Of a stretch of 64,000 nucleotides of DNA, positions 25,478 to 34,460 are shown piece by piece. Every line of letters starts with the position of its first letter. Positions within the stretch are counted from its first letter, which is position 1. The notes under the pieces were generated by a model. It worked only from the letters and a program-made list of their open reading frames with translations, did not search any database and was not told the DNA's origin. The position numbers and the translations under genes are program-made. This DNA comes from JAKAGZ01 sp963772675 (lineage in GTDB: Bacteria > Bacteroidota > Ignavibacteria > Ignavibacteriales > Ignavibacteriaceae). Where the stretch lies: positions 62,001-126,000 of the forward strand of contig CAVYYF010000003.1 of the NCBI GenBank assembly GCA_963772675.1, given 5' to 3'.

Positions 25478-27448
25478 TTAATTAAATAAAACCGGTTTTA
25501 GTTTTAAAAACTGTTCAAGTGAATCAGGGTTAATTAATGCATCTTTATTATCAATAGACTCTCCATTTATCAGTCTGCTAACTGCAAGTTCTACTTTCTT
25601 ACCGCTTATAGTTCTCGGCACATCTTTTATTTCAATAATCTTTGACGGCACATGCCTTGGGCTGGCATAATTTCTTATATTTATTTTTATTCTATCAATT
25701 AAATCTAAGCTAAGCTTTAACCCATTTTTAGTAACAACAAACAAAATTATTTTGATATCATTTTTCCAATTCTGTCCAATTACAAGACTATCTGCTATTT
25801 CATCCATAGCTTCTACAATTCTGTAAATCTCAGCCGTCCCAATTCTTACTCCACCGGGATTTAAAGTTGCATCTGATCTACCATAAACGACTATCCCGCC
25901 TCGTTCAGTAATTCTTATAAAATCGCCATGATGCCATACTCCCGGATATCTTTCAAAATAGGCTGTTTTGTATTTTTTACTATCCGGGTCATTCCAAAAA
26001 AATACGGGCATTGAAGGAAATGGTTTTGTGCAAACAAGTTCCCCTTTCTTTCCAACTTTCGGGTTACCCTCTTCATCAAAAGCCTCAACCTTCATACCCA
26101 AACCTCTGCATTGAATTTCTTCTGAATAAACCGGAAGAATAGGGTTACCTAACATAAAACACGAGATTATATCTGTTCCCCCACTAATAGAAGAAAGTTG
26201 CACATCCTTTTTTACATTTTTGTACACCCATTCAAAGTTTTCAGATGAAAGTGGTGAGCCGGTAGATAAAATAGTTTTTAGCGAAGAAAGATTGAATTTC
26301 TTTTTGGGTATTATTCTTCTTTTTTGAGAAATGGTTAAGAACTTAGGACTTGTACCAAAAATGGTTATTTTTTCTTTCTCTATTTTCTTCCATAAAGCAT
26401 TATTGTTAGGATATACAGGGCTGCCATCGTATAGAAAAATTGTGGCTCCAATTTGGAGGGCACTTACCAACCAGTTCCACATCATCCAGCCACAGGTCGT
26501 AAAATATGTGATCACGTCCTTTCTCTTTAAGTTTGTATGTAAAGCATGCTCCTTATAATGCTGCAGCAATGTACCGCCTGTGCCATGTACTATACATTTA
26601 GGAACCCCTGTAGTCCCTGATGAGTACATAATATAAACAGGATGATCGAATGGGAGCTGAATAAATTTGAGCGATTTACTAGATAAATTAGATAACTCTC
26701 TAAAATATAAATATTTATTCCATTTATTTAATCTATTTACTTTGGTTTTAGATTTCCTAAAATCGAAGAATTTTTCAATTAACACAACATTCTGAATATC
26801 AGGTATATTGTCAATTATCTGATGAATTTTCTCTCTGCAATCAATTATTTTTCCATCATATTGATATTCTTCAATGGCAAATAACACTTTTGGTTGGATC
26901 TGACCAAATCTGTCCAATACACCTTTTAGACCGAAATCTGGTGAACAAGATGACCATAGTGCTCCCAAACTAGTTGTAGCAAGCATGGCTATTATGGATT
27001 CAGGATAATTTGGAACAAATCCTGCGACACGATCACCCTTTTTTACTCCTAGTTTTTTAAGCCCCTTCACACATGAAGCTACTTGCCGATACAATTGACT
27101 ATAAGTTAATTTAACATTTGGATGATCTTCCCTGGAACTAACAATTGCTGTTTTGTTATCCCTGTATCTTAAAAGATTTTCAGCAAAATTGATCTTTGCT
27201 CCCTCAAACCATTTAGCTCTTGGCATCTGGCCTGGTGAAAGAACCCTTTTAAATTTTCTTGAACAAATTATACCAGATACATCCCAGATGGTCTTCCAGA
27301 ATTCCTCAGGCTCATTTACAGACCAATTGTAAAGTTCATTATACGATTTGATTTTCGAACTGGTATGCCTGGAAACATATCTAATAAACTTAGACATATT
27401 TGAATTTTTAACGCGGTCTTTTGAGGGGGTCCAAAGCGGCTTCTTCAA
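25478..27448 (-). CDS. acetoacetyl-CoA synthetase
   Basis: Activates acetoacetate to acetoacetyl-CoA with ATP. A 656-residue ANL-superfamily ligase with the AACS-type N-terminus PLWTPSKDRVKNSNMSKF, the P-loop-like IMYSSGTTGVPKCIVHG and the C-terminal catalytic lysine in ISGKKVELAV. It starts with TTG behind AAGAGGA. It is the last gene of the tyrosine catabolism run, which releases acetoacetate, so it closes the route to central metabolism. Confidence 0.9.
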   Translation of the reverse strand: MKKPLWTPSKDRVKNSNMSKFIRYVSRHTSSKIKSYNELYNWSVNEPEEFWKTIWDVSGIICSRKFKRVLSPGQMPRAKWFEGAKINFAENLLRYRDNKTAIVSSREDHPNVKLTYSQLYRQVASCVKGLKKLGVKKGDRVAGFVPNYPESIIAMLATTSLGALWSSCSPDFGLKGVLDRFGQIQPKVLFAIEEYQYDGKIIDCREKIHQIIDNIPDIQNVVLIEKFFDFRKSKTKVNRLNKWNKYLYFRELSNLSSKSLKFIQLPFDHPVYIMYSSGTTGVPKCIVHGTGGTLLQHYKEHALHTNLKRKDVITYFTTCGWMMWNWLVSALQIGATIFLYDGSPVYPNNNALWKKIEKEKITIFGTSPKFLTISQKRRIIPKKKFNLSSLKTILSTGSPLSSENFEWVYKNVKKDVQLSSISGGTDIISCFMLGNPILPVYSEEIQCRGLGMKVEAFDEEGNPKVGKKGELVCTKPFPSMPVFFWNDPDSKKYKTAYFERYPGVWHHGDFIRITERGGIVVYGRSDATLNPGGVRIGTAEIYRIVEAMDEIADSLVIGQNWKNDIKIILFVVTKNGLKLSLDLIDRIKINIRNYASPRHVPSKIIEIKDVPRTISGKKVELAVSRLINGESIDNKDALINPDSLEQFLKLKPVLFN

Positions 27449-27459
27449 AATGTGTCCTC

Positions 27460-28440
27460 TTAACTTTTCTGATTTCCTGCATAAAGAGCTACCTTCCAGG
27501 CAAAATCAGTGTCATTATTTTCGATAGCGCATTTAGTAGTTAGCTCCAAATAAGTTTTGGCTTTAGGGTGGCTTTCTTTCGCAAAAATAATTGCTGCTTT
27601 TAACATTCTTTGAAAATCATTATGTCTCTGATATCGGTAAAATGCTTCTTCTGAGGCTTCGAAATTTTCTATTTTTTCGCTCTCAATTTCTTCTATAAAT
27701 TTTTTCACTTCTGAATCATCAGGAATTGATTTTGATGTCCCAAAAGTTCCAAGATTATTTGCAGAATAAATATGAGATTCTTTTATAAAATCAGGTAATG
27801 ACTCATATCCAACTCCAATTTCAAATTTTGGTTGGACAAGTTCGAATATGGAATTACCAGATGCCCGGGAATAATAATTTGCTGACATTCGTCCAACCAG
27901 ATCAATATCATCAGGATGAATGACGCCATCTTTCACAATATCTTCTGCAATATGTAGCTTAAGCACTTCACAGATTGCAATATTTGGGGAAGCACCACCT
28001 TCACCAAAACTCCTCATTTCTTTCATTATGCATTCCATCTGAAAAGGTGATTCTTTTACTCTTTTAGGTTTTACAAGATCAGATTCAATGGGAGTTAATC
28101 CGCTTTTTACAAATTCATCAATTTCAGCTGAAAATTCAGTGGATGCAAGATTAATTTGATTTACCATTGAATATGTAACAGATTGCACAACACATTCCTT
28201 ATTGTTCATTAAATTAAGGTATGTGTTTTTAAATGAACCATCCTTTCCCCTTCTAGAGGGTGAAAAAGCAACAATAGGTGGATTGGAGCCAAAACAATTA
28301 AAGAATGAAAAAGGTGTTAAATTTAGAATTCCCTCTTCAGAGATTGTCGAAACCAACGCTATTGGCCTCGGACCTATTCCTCCAAGCAATAGTTGGTGTA
28401 ATTTAGGTACAGGTAAATCTTTGGGAAGATAATTCAGCAT
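27460..28440 (-). CDS. flavin reductase-like (DIM6/NTAB) FMN-binding protein
   Basis: A 326-residue protein whose first 200 residues form the split-barrel FMN-binding fold (GGIGPRPIALVSTISEEGILNL..TPFSFFNCFGSNPPIVAFSP). The C-terminal 120 residues are helical and not typical of small flavin reductases. It lies between fumarylacetoacetase and acetoacetyl-CoA synthetase, 5 nt and 11 nt from each. No maleylacetoacetate isomerase is seen in the cluster. A role in aromatic catabolism is inferred from position; the reaction is unknown. Confidence 0.8.
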   Translation of the reverse strand: MLNYLPKDLPVPKLHQLLLGGIGPRPIALVSTISEEGILNLTPFSFFNCFGSNPPIVAFSPSRRGKDGSFKNTYLNLMNNKECVVQSVTYSMVNQINLASTEFSAEIDEFVKSGLTPIESDLVKPKRVKESPFQMECIMKEMRSFGEGGASPNIAICEVLKLHIAEDIVKDGVIHPDDIDLVGRMSANYYSRASGNSIFELVQPKFEIGVGYESLPDFIKESHIYSANNLGTFGTSKSIPDDSEVKKFIEEIESEKIENFEASEEAFYRYQRHNDFQRMLKAAIIFAKESHPKAKTYLELTTKCAIENNDTDFAWKVALYAGNQKS

Positions 28441-28445
28441 ATTAT

Positions 28446-29474
28446 TTAATTATTTTTAGATAATTTCTTTTTAGCAAGTATAGAATAATCTTTTGAAGTT
28501 TTAACAATCTTATTTGAGAGTTTACCAAGCCCTGTAATTTCAAGCTCAATTATATCGCCTTCTTTCAACCAGACCGGTGTAAATTCTTTCCCCTGGGCTT
28601 TTGCTTCCAGGACGTGAGTCCCATTTAGTTCAAGGTAGCAGCCTGTTCCAACAGTTCCTGATCCAATTACATCTCCGGGATATATCTCTACGCCATACGA
28701 TGCACGTTCAATTAATTCCGAAAAAGTCCAGTCCATATCTTTCATATTTCCATCTGAAATTTGTTGACCATTGTGAAAAGCTACCATTCTCAAATCATAT
28801 TTATTTCCAACAGAAGTTTCAATCTTGTAGTTTTCCAGTTCATCGGAAGTAACAAGCCAGGGACCAATTACAGTTGCAAAGTCTTTCCCTTTAGCTGGAC
28901 CAAGATTCAATTTCATTTCTTCCATTTGCAGAACACGCGCAGAAAGATCGTTCATTATCATATAGCCTGCTATGTATGAGTCAGCATCCTTTGCATCAAT
29001 GTTCTTTCCTTTCTTCCCAATTACAATCGCTGCTTCAAGTTCAAAATCCAGTTTTTGCAAATGATCTTTTTCAACTACTATATCTCCTTCTCCAAATATT
29101 GCATTGTGGTTCGTCATATAAAAAACCGGATATTGATCAAATTCAGGAATCATCTCAACACCACGGTTTCTTCTGGCTGTTGCAACGTGTTGACGAAATG
29201 CGTAACCATCACGGCAGGATGTTGGATGTGGTACCGGGGCAAGTAACTTAACTCTATCTTTTTCAAAACCAGATTTTATCTTCCCTGCTTTAATCGCCTC
29301 ATCTACTTTTGCTACCTGTCTGAAAAGTTTTTCAAATTCATTTAAAAACTTCCCCATAGTTGATGGCAAAGCAATATTTAATTCGTTCCCGGAGTTTTGC
29401 AGATCGTAAATTTTATTTTGGTAAAAAAGTCCAAGCCTTTCTTCACTGTTATTTAAAAATGAAACATATTTCAT
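28446..29474 (-). CDS. fahA: fumarylacetoacetate hydrolase family protein
   Basis: Splits fumarylacetoacetate into fumarate and acetoacetate, the last step of tyrosine breakdown. 342 residues of the FAH fold. Metal ligands are seen in the EL/EAAIVIGKKG and NDLSARVLQMEE stretches, and the C-terminal GSGTVGTGCYLE loop is typical. Position next to homogentisate genes supports this substrate over other FAH-family substrates. Confidence 0.9.
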   Translation of the reverse strand: MKYVSFLNNSEERLGLFYQNKIYDLQNSGNELNIALPSTMGKFLNEFEKLFRQVAKVDEAIKAGKIKSGFEKDRVKLLAPVPHPTSCRDGYAFRQHVATARRNRGVEMIPEFDQYPVFYMTNHNAIFGEGDIVVEKDHLQKLDFELEAAIVIGKKGKNIDAKDADSYIAGYMIMNDLSARVLQMEEMKLNLGPAKGKDFATVIGPWLVTSDELENYKIETSVGNKYDLRMVAFHNGQQISDGNMKDMDWTFSELIERASYGVEIYPGDVIGSGTVGTGCYLELNGTHVLEAKAQGKEFTPVWLKEGDIIELEITGLGKLSNKIVKTSKDYSILAKKKLSKNN

Positions 29475-29498
29475 ACTTTCTCCTTTTGTTCAAGAGAA

Positions 29499-30623
29499 TT
29501 ATTCAGCAAGGTGAAGTTTGTGCTTTTCCGCAAGCATAGGGTAAACTTCACTGATTACATTTATTGCAAACTCTGTCTCTTCGTCAGTGCCGGAATTAAT
29601 CCTTATCCCGTTTGGAATCCCAAATGTGTTAACATGGCGAAGTATGAGACCCCTGTTCAGGCATTCTTCATTAAAATCAGTTGCAAATCCCCCCGTTGGA
29701 AAAACCAGCATATAAAAATTAGCAGCAGTTGGGACGTAAACAATAAAAAGCTCATCAAACTTTTTCTTTAATTTTTCTAATGATTTTTTATTCTGCTTTA
29801 CTGTCTTTTCAAGAAATTCATCGTCATTAAGTGCAGCAATAGCAGCTCCCTGCGCAAGCGCATTTGGCTCAAATGGAAGCTTAACTTTGTAGATTTCTTT
29901 AATAAGATATTCAGGACCAAAAGCAATTCCAAGCCTGATTCCAGCTAAGCCGTAAGCTTTTGAAAGTGTCCTTAATACAATAAGATTTTCGTTTTCATAT
30001 TCCAATCCATTTGGATACTCGGGATTATCTTCTGCATAAATCGTGTATGCTTCATCCAGCAAAACCAGAATATTTTTGGGAACTTTATTCAGGAAGGATT
30101 CAAATTCCTTTTTTGTGAACATAGTTCCTGTCGGATTGTTGGGATTAGCCAAATAAATTATTTTTGTATTAGAATTTATATCCTCATAAATCCTATCAAG
30201 ATCATAATGATAATTTTTCAATGGAACCAAAGTCGATTTTCGCCCATATTTGTCTGCATTAACATACCAACCAATAAAAGTCCCTTCGGAAGTTAGCAGT
30301 TCGTCATTTCCATCACTGAAGGCCGTAATAATATATTGAAGAAGTGCATCTGAACCGCTGGCTGTAACAATTTCCTCAGGTCTCCTATTATATTTTTTCG
30401 CTATTGCATGAACAAGTTTATAGGAGGAGGGATTTGTATAGCGATGTAGTTCCTTTATGTGATTAGTAATCACCTCCATTGCCCTTGGTGAAGGACCAAG
30501 AGGATTCTCATTGGAAGCAAGCTTAACAATTTTAGTTATTCCCTTCTCACGGGCTAATTCCTCAATAGGCTTTCCTGCTTTGTAGGGTTTAAGTTCCTGT
30601 ATGTGCTTTGGAATTTTAATCAT
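29499..30623 (-). CDS. HisC-like aminotransferase, probable aromatic aminotransferase
   Basis: A 374-residue class I/II PLP aminotransferase resembling histidinol-phosphate aminotransferase: KLASNENPLGPSP, LANPNNPTGT, DEAYTIYAEDNPEY and the PLP lysine in TLSKAYGLAGIRLG. No other his gene is near. Its place between homogentisate dioxygenase and FAH suggests that it makes 4-hydroxyphenylpyruvate from tyrosine. HisC relatives with aromatic specificity are known, so function in histidine synthesis remains the alternative. Confidence 0.85.
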   Translation of the reverse strand: MIKIPKHIQELKPYKAGKPIEELAREKGITKIVKLASNENPLGPSPRAMEVITNHIKELHRYTNPSSYKLVHAIAKKYNRRPEEIVTASGSDALLQYIITAFSDGNDELLTSEGTFIGWYVNADKYGRKSTLVPLKNYHYDLDRIYEDINSNTKIIYLANPNNPTGTMFTKKEFESFLNKVPKNILVLLDEAYTIYAEDNPEYPNGLEYENENLIVLRTLSKAYGLAGIRLGIAFGPEYLIKEIYKVKLPFEPNALAQGAAIAALNDDEFLEKTVKQNKKSLEKLKKKFDELFIVYVPTAANFYMLVFPTGGFATDFNEECLNRGLILRHVNTFGIPNGIRINSGTDEETEFAINVISEVYPMLAEKHKLHLAE

Positions 30624-30624
30624 G

Positions 30625-31788
30625 TTATTTTTCTAACCAGGATTGATGATAATCTTTAACCATAGTTTCCTTCACATTCCTTGTAACTTTTAAAGGAGTG
30701 AAAGTGTCTATCATTACAGCATACTCATCTGTTTCCTTTTTTCCTATAGATGCCTCTGTCTTTCCGGGCTGTGGTCCGTGAGGGATTCCCATTGGGTGCA
30801 GTGTAATAGAACCTTCCTCTACTCCAGTTCTTGACATAAAATCACCATAAACGTAATAAAGTACTTCATCGCTGTCAACATTTGAATGATAGTACGGGGC
30901 AGGAATAGACTGAGGATGGAAATCAAACAATCGAGGAACAAAATTACAAACTACAAAATGTTGTGTTGTAAACATTAAATGAATCGGCGGCGGAAGGTGT
31001 ATCTTACCAACCTTTGGTGCATATTCTTTCAAATTAAAAGTGTACGGATATAAAAATCCGTCCCATCCTACAACATCAAAAGGATGATGTGGGAGTTGAT
31101 ATTTAAATGTTCTGTTTGATACTTTTAAAATAAGATCGAATTTACTTTGCTTGTCTATTGGTTCAGTAAAATGAGGAGGTTTAAAATCACGCTCATAATA
31201 AGGAGCGTCTTCTGTTAGCTGGCCATATTCGTTCCTGAAATGTCTTGGAATATCAAAAGGTGTATCTGATTCAATTATAAATAATTTCACATCTTTGAAA
31301 TCATCAAACTTCATCTGGTAGGTTGTGCCTTTAGGAACGACAATATAATCCCACTGTTCAAATGGATTGACACCATATTCAGAATAAAATTTCCCCTTTC
31401 CATGATGTACAAATACTATCTCGTGCTTGTAGCTGTTTCTGTAAAATACATCTGTGTCTTCTGTAACGTGAGCAGTGGACATTATACAATGGTCATTTTT
31501 CAGATACTCTTTCCTGGCATCTATAAAATTTCCCTTTGATTTTTTTGAATCAGTTTTAAAGTGATAATACTGAAGCGGTGCATCCGGCCAGGATTTATCA
31601 TCATTTTGTTTTATTTCTCCAATGCTTTCAACCTGAGGAGGCATATACAAATGATACTTATTAGAATAAATGCCGGTAAAGCCTTTTGTGCTGAATAATT
31701 CTTCCCTGTAAAGTGATTTCCCATCAGGTTTATAAAAAGTTGTATGTCGTTTGGGAGGAACTTTTCCTAATTGAACGTAAAAGGGCAT
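30625..31788 (-). CDS. hmgA: homogentisate 1,2-dioxygenase
   Basis: A cupin-fold iron enzyme that opens the ring of homogentisate to maleylacetoacetate. 387 residues. The C-terminal metal site is seen as YHSNVDSDEVLYYVYG and HPMGIPHGPQPG, and the N-terminal YRNSYKHEIVFVHHGKG is typical. It is the shorter bacterial form, somewhat below the 430-450 residues of the classical enzyme. One nt separates it from the aminotransferase gene. Confidence 0.9.
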   Translation of the reverse strand: MPFYVQLGKVPPKRHTTFYKPDGKSLYREELFSTKGFTGIYSNKYHLYMPPQVESIGEIKQNDDKSWPDAPLQYYHFKTDSKKSKGNFIDARKEYLKNDHCIMSTAHVTEDTDVFYRNSYKHEIVFVHHGKGKFYSEYGVNPFEQWDYIVVPKGTTYQMKFDDFKDVKLFIIESDTPFDIPRHFRNEYGQLTEDAPYYERDFKPPHFTEPIDKQSKFDLILKVSNRTFKYQLPHHPFDVVGWDGFLYPYTFNLKEYAPKVGKIHLPPPIHLMFTTQHFVVCNFVPRLFDFHPQSIPAPYYHSNVDSDEVLYYVYGDFMSRTGVEEGSITLHPMGIPHGPQPGKTEASIGKKETDEYAVMIDTFTPLKVTRNVKETMVKDYHQSWLEK

Positions 31789-31826
31789 GATAACCTCCGA
31801 TATTTTTAATGCATAATTTTTAATAT

Positions 31827-31923
31827 GTCATTGCCAGGAATCTTGCAGCGAAGCAATCTTTAACAAAGTTAATAACAATATCACTGATAGCTTCGTCCCG
31901 AATTTATTGGAGTTCATAATGAC
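31827..31923. repeat. palindromic intergenic repeat
   Basis: A 97-nt element in the HPPD/HGD gap. The ends are GTCATTG and its near inverse CATAATGAC, and inner GCGAAGCAATC and GATAGCTTCGTC are inverted. The GTCATTG..GAAGCAATC pattern is typical of dispersed palindromes that occur in many copies in this group of genomes (from general knowledge). Confidence 0.6.
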
Positions 31924-31936
31924 AATATTTGTTTTT

Positions 31937-33064
31937 CTACTCTACTGGCTCTTTATCGAAATTTCCTCTCTTTATCTGATCCTTTTCAATTGATTCAAAG
32001 AGTGCCTGGAAATTTCCCTGTCCAAATCCTATTGCACCATCTCTTCTCTGAATAATTTCATAGAAGAAAGTTGGTCTGTCGCCTATTGGTTTTGTAAATA
32101 GTTGAAGCAAATATCCTTTATTCTCGCCGTGGTCGCAGAGTATTCCATTTGCCTGCAAATCGTCAATGCTTTCCTTAATCTGTATCTTTTCTTTACGCAG
32201 CATATCGTAATATGAATCAGGTGGTTCTAAAAACTCAACTCCATTTTTTTTCATATTCGCAATAGTTTCAATAATATTATCAGTTGAAATTGCAATATGT
32301 TGAATTCCGGAACCCAGGTATTCGTCAATATATTCTTCAATTTGTGATTTCTTCAAACCTTCGTACGGTTCGTTAATCGGATTTTTAATATCAGCTTCTT
32401 TTGAACGAACTACTTTTGAAAGTAAAGATGAAAATTGCGTTGAAATATCGCCCATTCCGAATTCAAGAAATGTTTCAAAGTTCAAAGTTTTATTCAAATA
32501 ATTTACCCAATAATCCATTTCATTTATTCGAACGTTTCCAACAATATGGTCTATTCTTTTCAGACCGGTATTGTAGGCTTCTATTTTAATATTTTGTATG
32601 GGTTTCGAAAATCCCGGTTTGAAATGTCCTTTATAATTATCTCTTTTTGAAAAAACAACTTCAGCATCGTCATAAAGTTTTACAGAGGCTTCTTCAACGA
32701 AACCATTTTCATCTTCATATTTTTTATAAGTACTTACAGGGATTGCTCCATTTTTAACCGCAGTATCAAATGCAAACTTTACGTCTTTAACTTTTAATGC
32801 CCACTTTTTAACTCCATCTCCGTGCTTCTGAACAAATGAAGAAATATTATATTCCTTAGGATCAACTGCAGAGGTAATGACTATTCTTAAACTTTTCCCT
32901 TCTAATAAATAAGATGATCTTCCTTTTATTCCTGTTTCAGGACCACTGTAAGCAGTAATATCCAGTCCCATACCTTTTGCATGCCAGTACGCCCACATTT
33001 TAGCAGAACCTACATAAAATTCGACATAATCATAACCAAGTATGCCAATCGGATGTTCTTCCAT
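31937..33064 (-). CDS. hppD: 4-hydroxyphenylpyruvate dioxygenase
   Basis: Converts 4-hydroxyphenylpyruvate to homogentisate. 375 residues with two VOC halves. The iron ligands are His in IDHIVGNV, His in GIQHIAIST and Glu in TFFYEIIQRR; the C-terminal GFGQGNFQALFESIE closes the active site. Head of the leftward catabolic run, 49 nt downstream of the Lrp-type regulator. Confidence 0.96.
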   Translation of the reverse strand: MEEHPIGILGYDYVEFYVGSAKMWAYWHAKGMGLDITAYSGPETGIKGRSSYLLEGKSLRIVITSAVDPKEYNISSFVQKHGDGVKKWALKVKDVKFAFDTAVKNGAIPVSTYKKYEDENGFVEEASVKLYDDAEVVFSKRDNYKGHFKPGFSKPIQNIKIEAYNTGLKRIDHIVGNVRINEMDYWVNYLNKTLNFETFLEFGMGDISTQFSSLLSKVVRSKEADIKNPINEPYEGLKKSQIEEYIDEYLGSGIQHIAISTDNIIETIANMKKNGVEFLEPPDSYYDMLRKEKIQIKESIDDLQANGILCDHGENKGYLLQLFTKPIGDRPTFFYEIIQRRDGAIGFGQGNFQALFESIEKDQIKRGNFDKEPVE

Positions 33065-33113
33065 TAAAATTTCTCCATTAATTATTTGTAATTAAAATCA
33101 GGAAATATTTATT

Positions 33114-33563
33114 TTAAAATACTAACCCTGTAGTCTCTTTAACTGTTTCAAGCACTATAGTTGTACTCGTAGAACTAATTGATTTAATTGAAGCGATTTT
33201 TTTTCTTAAGAGCTCCGTTAAAGCTGCAGGGTTTTCAGCCCTAACTTTCACAAGAAAGCAATCTTCGCCGGCTACAATGTGAACTTCCTGTACTTCAGGC
33301 ACTTTTGCTAATTCTTTTGCAGTTTTATTATCTACAATTGGCCCATTTGCTTTTACAAGTATAAACGCAAGCAATTCCTTGTCCACCTCAGAAGCTTCAA
33401 TCTGTACTGTATATTTTTTTATGATCTTATTTTTTTCAAGTTTTTTTATTCTTTCCAAAACAGCGGATGGCGCCATTCTGATCTGCCGTGCAATTTCAGC
33501 ATTTGAAATGCGGGAATTATCTTGCAGTATATTCAGTATTTGAGCATCTATTTTGTTGATCAT
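33114..33563 (-). CDS. Lrp/AsnC family transcriptional regulator
   Basis: A 149-residue regulator: HTH at residues 5-45 (DAQILNILQDNSRISNAEIA..APSAVLERIKKLE) and a C-terminal RAM ligand-binding domain (VQEVHIVAGEDCFLVKVRA). Adjacent and upstream on the same strand as the tyrosine catabolism genes, so tyrosine, phenylalanine or a product is a likely effector (inference). Confidence 0.92.
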   Translation of the reverse strand: MINKIDAQILNILQDNSRISNAEIARQIRMAPSAVLERIKKLEKNKIIKKYTVQIEASEVDKELLAFILVKANGPIVDNKTAKELAKVPEVQEVHIVAGEDCFLVKVRAENPAALTELLRKKIASIKSISSTSTTIVLETVKETTGLVF

Positions 33564-33679
33564 TTGGTTTTCTTAGACTACTACAGAAGATTATTCGTAA
33601 TATTAGGAATTATAAGAATTTAAATCAAGTGCGAAATAATTGAGAATTGTGGCTAAGGCTGTCAACCTAAGTAGGTCTA

Positions 33680-34393
33680 TTATTTTATCGAATCCAAAAG
33701 TAGGAAATCATTTACTTTGTATTTGGGTGAATTATCCAGATTTTTCTGAGGATATTCGCATATTTTAAGCAACGAACATATTGAACAGGATGGTTTTGCA
33801 GGTTTGCATATTTCCCTGCCAAGCCTTATTAGGTTCGTATGAAACTGATGAGCAATTCCATCAGGCATATTCTTATTGAGTATCAGAAATGTTTTATCCG
33901 GCGTTGATGTTTTCACAATTCCGATCCTGTTTGTTGTTCTGTGCACGTGGGTATCAACAGGACAAAAGTTTTTCCTGAGTGAAAAGAGAAGAACACAACT
34001 TGCAGTTTTTACTCCTACTCCAGGAAATGAGACCAAATCATCCAATATTTCCTCATCCTTCATTTTTCGAAAATAATCAAGTGAGATACTTCCCTTTTCT
34101 TTTAATAAAGTTGAGAGAAAATTTTTAATCGCTTTTGATTTTTGTTTCCCAAGCCCCGCGATTTTAATAAGTTTTTCAATTTGTGATGCTTTTAGTTTAG
34201 CGACTTTATCCCAGCTTGAATAATTTTCCTTTAAATTCTGAAAAGCTTTGTACGAATTCTTATCATTTGTATTTTGTGAAAGTATCGTTGCTATCAGCAT
34301 ATCGACAGGATCAGGTGGAGTTTTACTTCGTGGAGGTATTCCATATTTCTTTATCAACAGATTATTTATTTGACGGATTTTTCTTTTAAGCAT
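33680..34393 (-). CDS. nth: endonuclease III-type DNA glycosylase/AP lyase
   Basis: Removes oxidised pyrimidines. 237 residues. The helix-hairpin-helix LVSFPGVGVKTASCVL carries the catalytic Lys, the catalytic Asp is in CPVDTHVHR, and the 4Fe-4S cluster cysteines lie in ICKPAKPSCSICSLLKIC. All key residues of the bifunctional enzyme are present. Confidence 0.92.
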   Translation of the reverse strand: MLKRKIRQINNLLIKKYGIPPRSKTPPDPVDMLIATILSQNTNDKNSYKAFQNLKENYSSWDKVAKLKASQIEKLIKIAGLGKQKSKAIKNFLSTLLKEKGSISLDYFRKMKDEEILDDLVSFPGVGVKTASCVLLFSLRKNFCPVDTHVHRTTNRIGIVKTSTPDKTFLILNKNMPDGIAHQFHTNLIRLGREICKPAKPSCSICSLLKICEYPQKNLDNSPKYKVNDFLLLDSIK

Positions 34394-34460
34394 AAGAGAC
34401 TTTATATTTGATATATGAATATAATATGCTCTTCATAATAATAAAACTCAGGGAGTTTAA

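Noticed and set aside
29499..30623. Start of a histidine biosynthesis operon, from the HisC-like protein
   Set aside because: All neighbours belong to tyrosine/homogentisate breakdown and no other his gene is seen.
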